Source: Bacillus sp. V3B | GTDB lineage: Bacteria; Bacillota; Bacilli; Bacillales; Cytobacillaceae | NCBI RefSeq assembly: GCF_024494465.1 | Contig: NZ_JAETXM010000004.1 | Location: forward strand, 1-64,000 | DNA length: 64,000 bases | Direction: 5' to 3' | In this document: in pieces, positions 63,420 to 64,000 of the stretch | Layout of the letters: the number at the start of each line of letters is the position of its first letter | Numbering within the stretch: the stretch's first letter is position 1 | Notes under the pieces: model-generated | What the model was told of the DNA's origin: nothing | What the model saw: the letters and a program-made list of their open reading frames with translations, nothing else | Database searches by the model: none | Translations under genes and position numbers: made by a program

Positions 63420-64000
63420 TTATTTTTTGAAACTCTTAAATTCGTTGACCAATTGCTTTACTCCGTTATAAAGGATCGCACCGTCAATACCACCTAAGAG
63501 AAATTTGAACCCCATATTTAGATGTTGCTCCATTCCCTCTGCCCAAGTCATTATACCCGGTATCACATTGTGTTTCTCACAAGCATCTATCACCTTTTGA
63601 TAGCTCTTTTGAACTTCTGGATGATCCAGTTGCCCTTGAAGCCCCATGGACGTGCTTAAATCATAAGGACCTACAAAAGCAATGTCAATATTAGGAACTG
63701 AGAGAATTTCCTCAATGTTTTCGACTGCGGTATAATGTTCGATTTGAACAATGACCAATACTTCATCGTTCGCCTTTTCATAATAATCCTCGAATTCTTC
63801 TGCGTCAGCTCCAAATAAGACTGCTCTACCAGCCCCAATACCACGAACGCCAACAGGTGGATATTTACAAGACTGAACTGCCTGATCGGCCTCCTCCTTT
63901 GTGTTAACCATTGGAATCATCACACCGGTAGCTCCAGTATCGAGTCCTCTTTTGATGATGGATACTTCATTTTCAGCAACCCTAATGAGGGGTTCTGCTT
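63420..64000 (-). CDS. HpcH/HpaI aldolase, 5' part beyond the window
   Basis: The frame is open through the window edge; the visible 193 residues are the C-terminal three quarters of an HpcH/HpaI aldolase. Motifs: AEPLIRVAENE, RGLDTGATGVMIPMVNTKEE, the GVRGIGAGRA loop, VIVQIEHYTAVENIEEILSV (catalytic Glu), NIDIAFVGPYDLSTSMG and PGIMTWAEG. These class II aldolases cleave 2-keto-3-deoxy acids such as 4-hydroxy-2-oxo-heptanedioate or 2-keto-3-deoxy-L-rhamnonate. Substrate not decidable. Confidence 0.85.
   Translation of the reverse strand, partial: AEPLIRVAENEVSIIKRGLDTGATGVMIPMVNTKEEADQAVQSCKYPPVGVRGIGAGRAVLFGADAEEFEDYYEKANDEVLVIVQIEHYTAVENIEEILSVPNIDIAFVGPYDLSTSMGLQGQLDHPEVQKSYQKVIDACEKHNVIPGIMTWAEGMEQHLNMGFKFLLGGIDGAILYNGVKQLVNEFKSFKK

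Overview
The window is low-GC chromosomal DNA of an endospore-forming Bacillaceae (Bacillus/Neobacillus/Mesobacillus-like; genus not resolved). Support: strong GGAGG ribosome binding sites, many U-tailed hairpin terminators, the germination pair cwlJ-gerQ, a YhcN/YlaJ-type lipoprotein, CwlK, an LCP protein and Bacillus-type small proteins. It reads as an accessory region with short islands of core genes between many gene relics.

Layout. 1-5.9 kb: decayed prophage replication region (iteron-like repeats, small HTH protein, frameshifted DEAD-type ATPase, collapsed DnaD-like gene, DUF2290 fragment). 5.97-9.0 kb: cwlJ, gerQ and a CBO0543-type membrane protein between two 71-bp relics that look like 3' halves of a selenocysteine tRNA. 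9.3-17.1 kb: complete four-gene Wadjet anti-plasmid operon in the order jetD-jetA-jetB-jetC. 17.1-21.2 kb: relics (IS1595 fragment, membrane gene tail), a HesB-like protein, a Nif11-leader RiPP precursor interrupted by an in-frame TGA and flanked by two copies of a MITE-like repeat, and small Bacillus proteins. 21.4-25.3 kb: large secreted metallophosphoesterase. 25.7-31.6 kb: azole-peptide (LAP/TOMM, heterocycloanthracin-type) cluster: Cys-rich precursor, ThiF-like maturation protein, YcaO cyclodehydratase and two-domain SagB-type dehydrogenase. 32-43 kb: LCP protein, YhcN-like lipoprotein, threonine synthase, 3-hydroxyacyl-CoA dehydrogenase, CwlK-type peptidase, RraA-like protein and an UPF1-like SF1 helicase, separated by relic-rich gaps. 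44.6-48.1 kb: complete fixABCX electron-transfer operon. 48.1-53.3 kb: kinase, MFS and Mn-catalase relics, an EamA transporter, and a PadR/HAAS/DUF4153 locus with a shared sequence motif ahead of its two transcription units. 53.7-62.7 kb: tightly packed operon of three different dynamin-like GTPases plus three proteins I cannot assign. 63.4 kb to the end: HpcH/HpaI aldolase cut by the window edge.

Best candidates for something undescribed: (1) the six-gene triple-dynamin operon, which looks like a membrane-acting defence or membrane-maintenance system; (2) the azole peptide precursor with two differently spaced cysteine blocks (every 6, then every 3 residues); (3) the Nif11 precursor whose GG motif and core lie beyond a TGA codon, in a window that also holds tRNA-Sec-like relics. 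Assignments rest on motif recognition by eye; no search was run.
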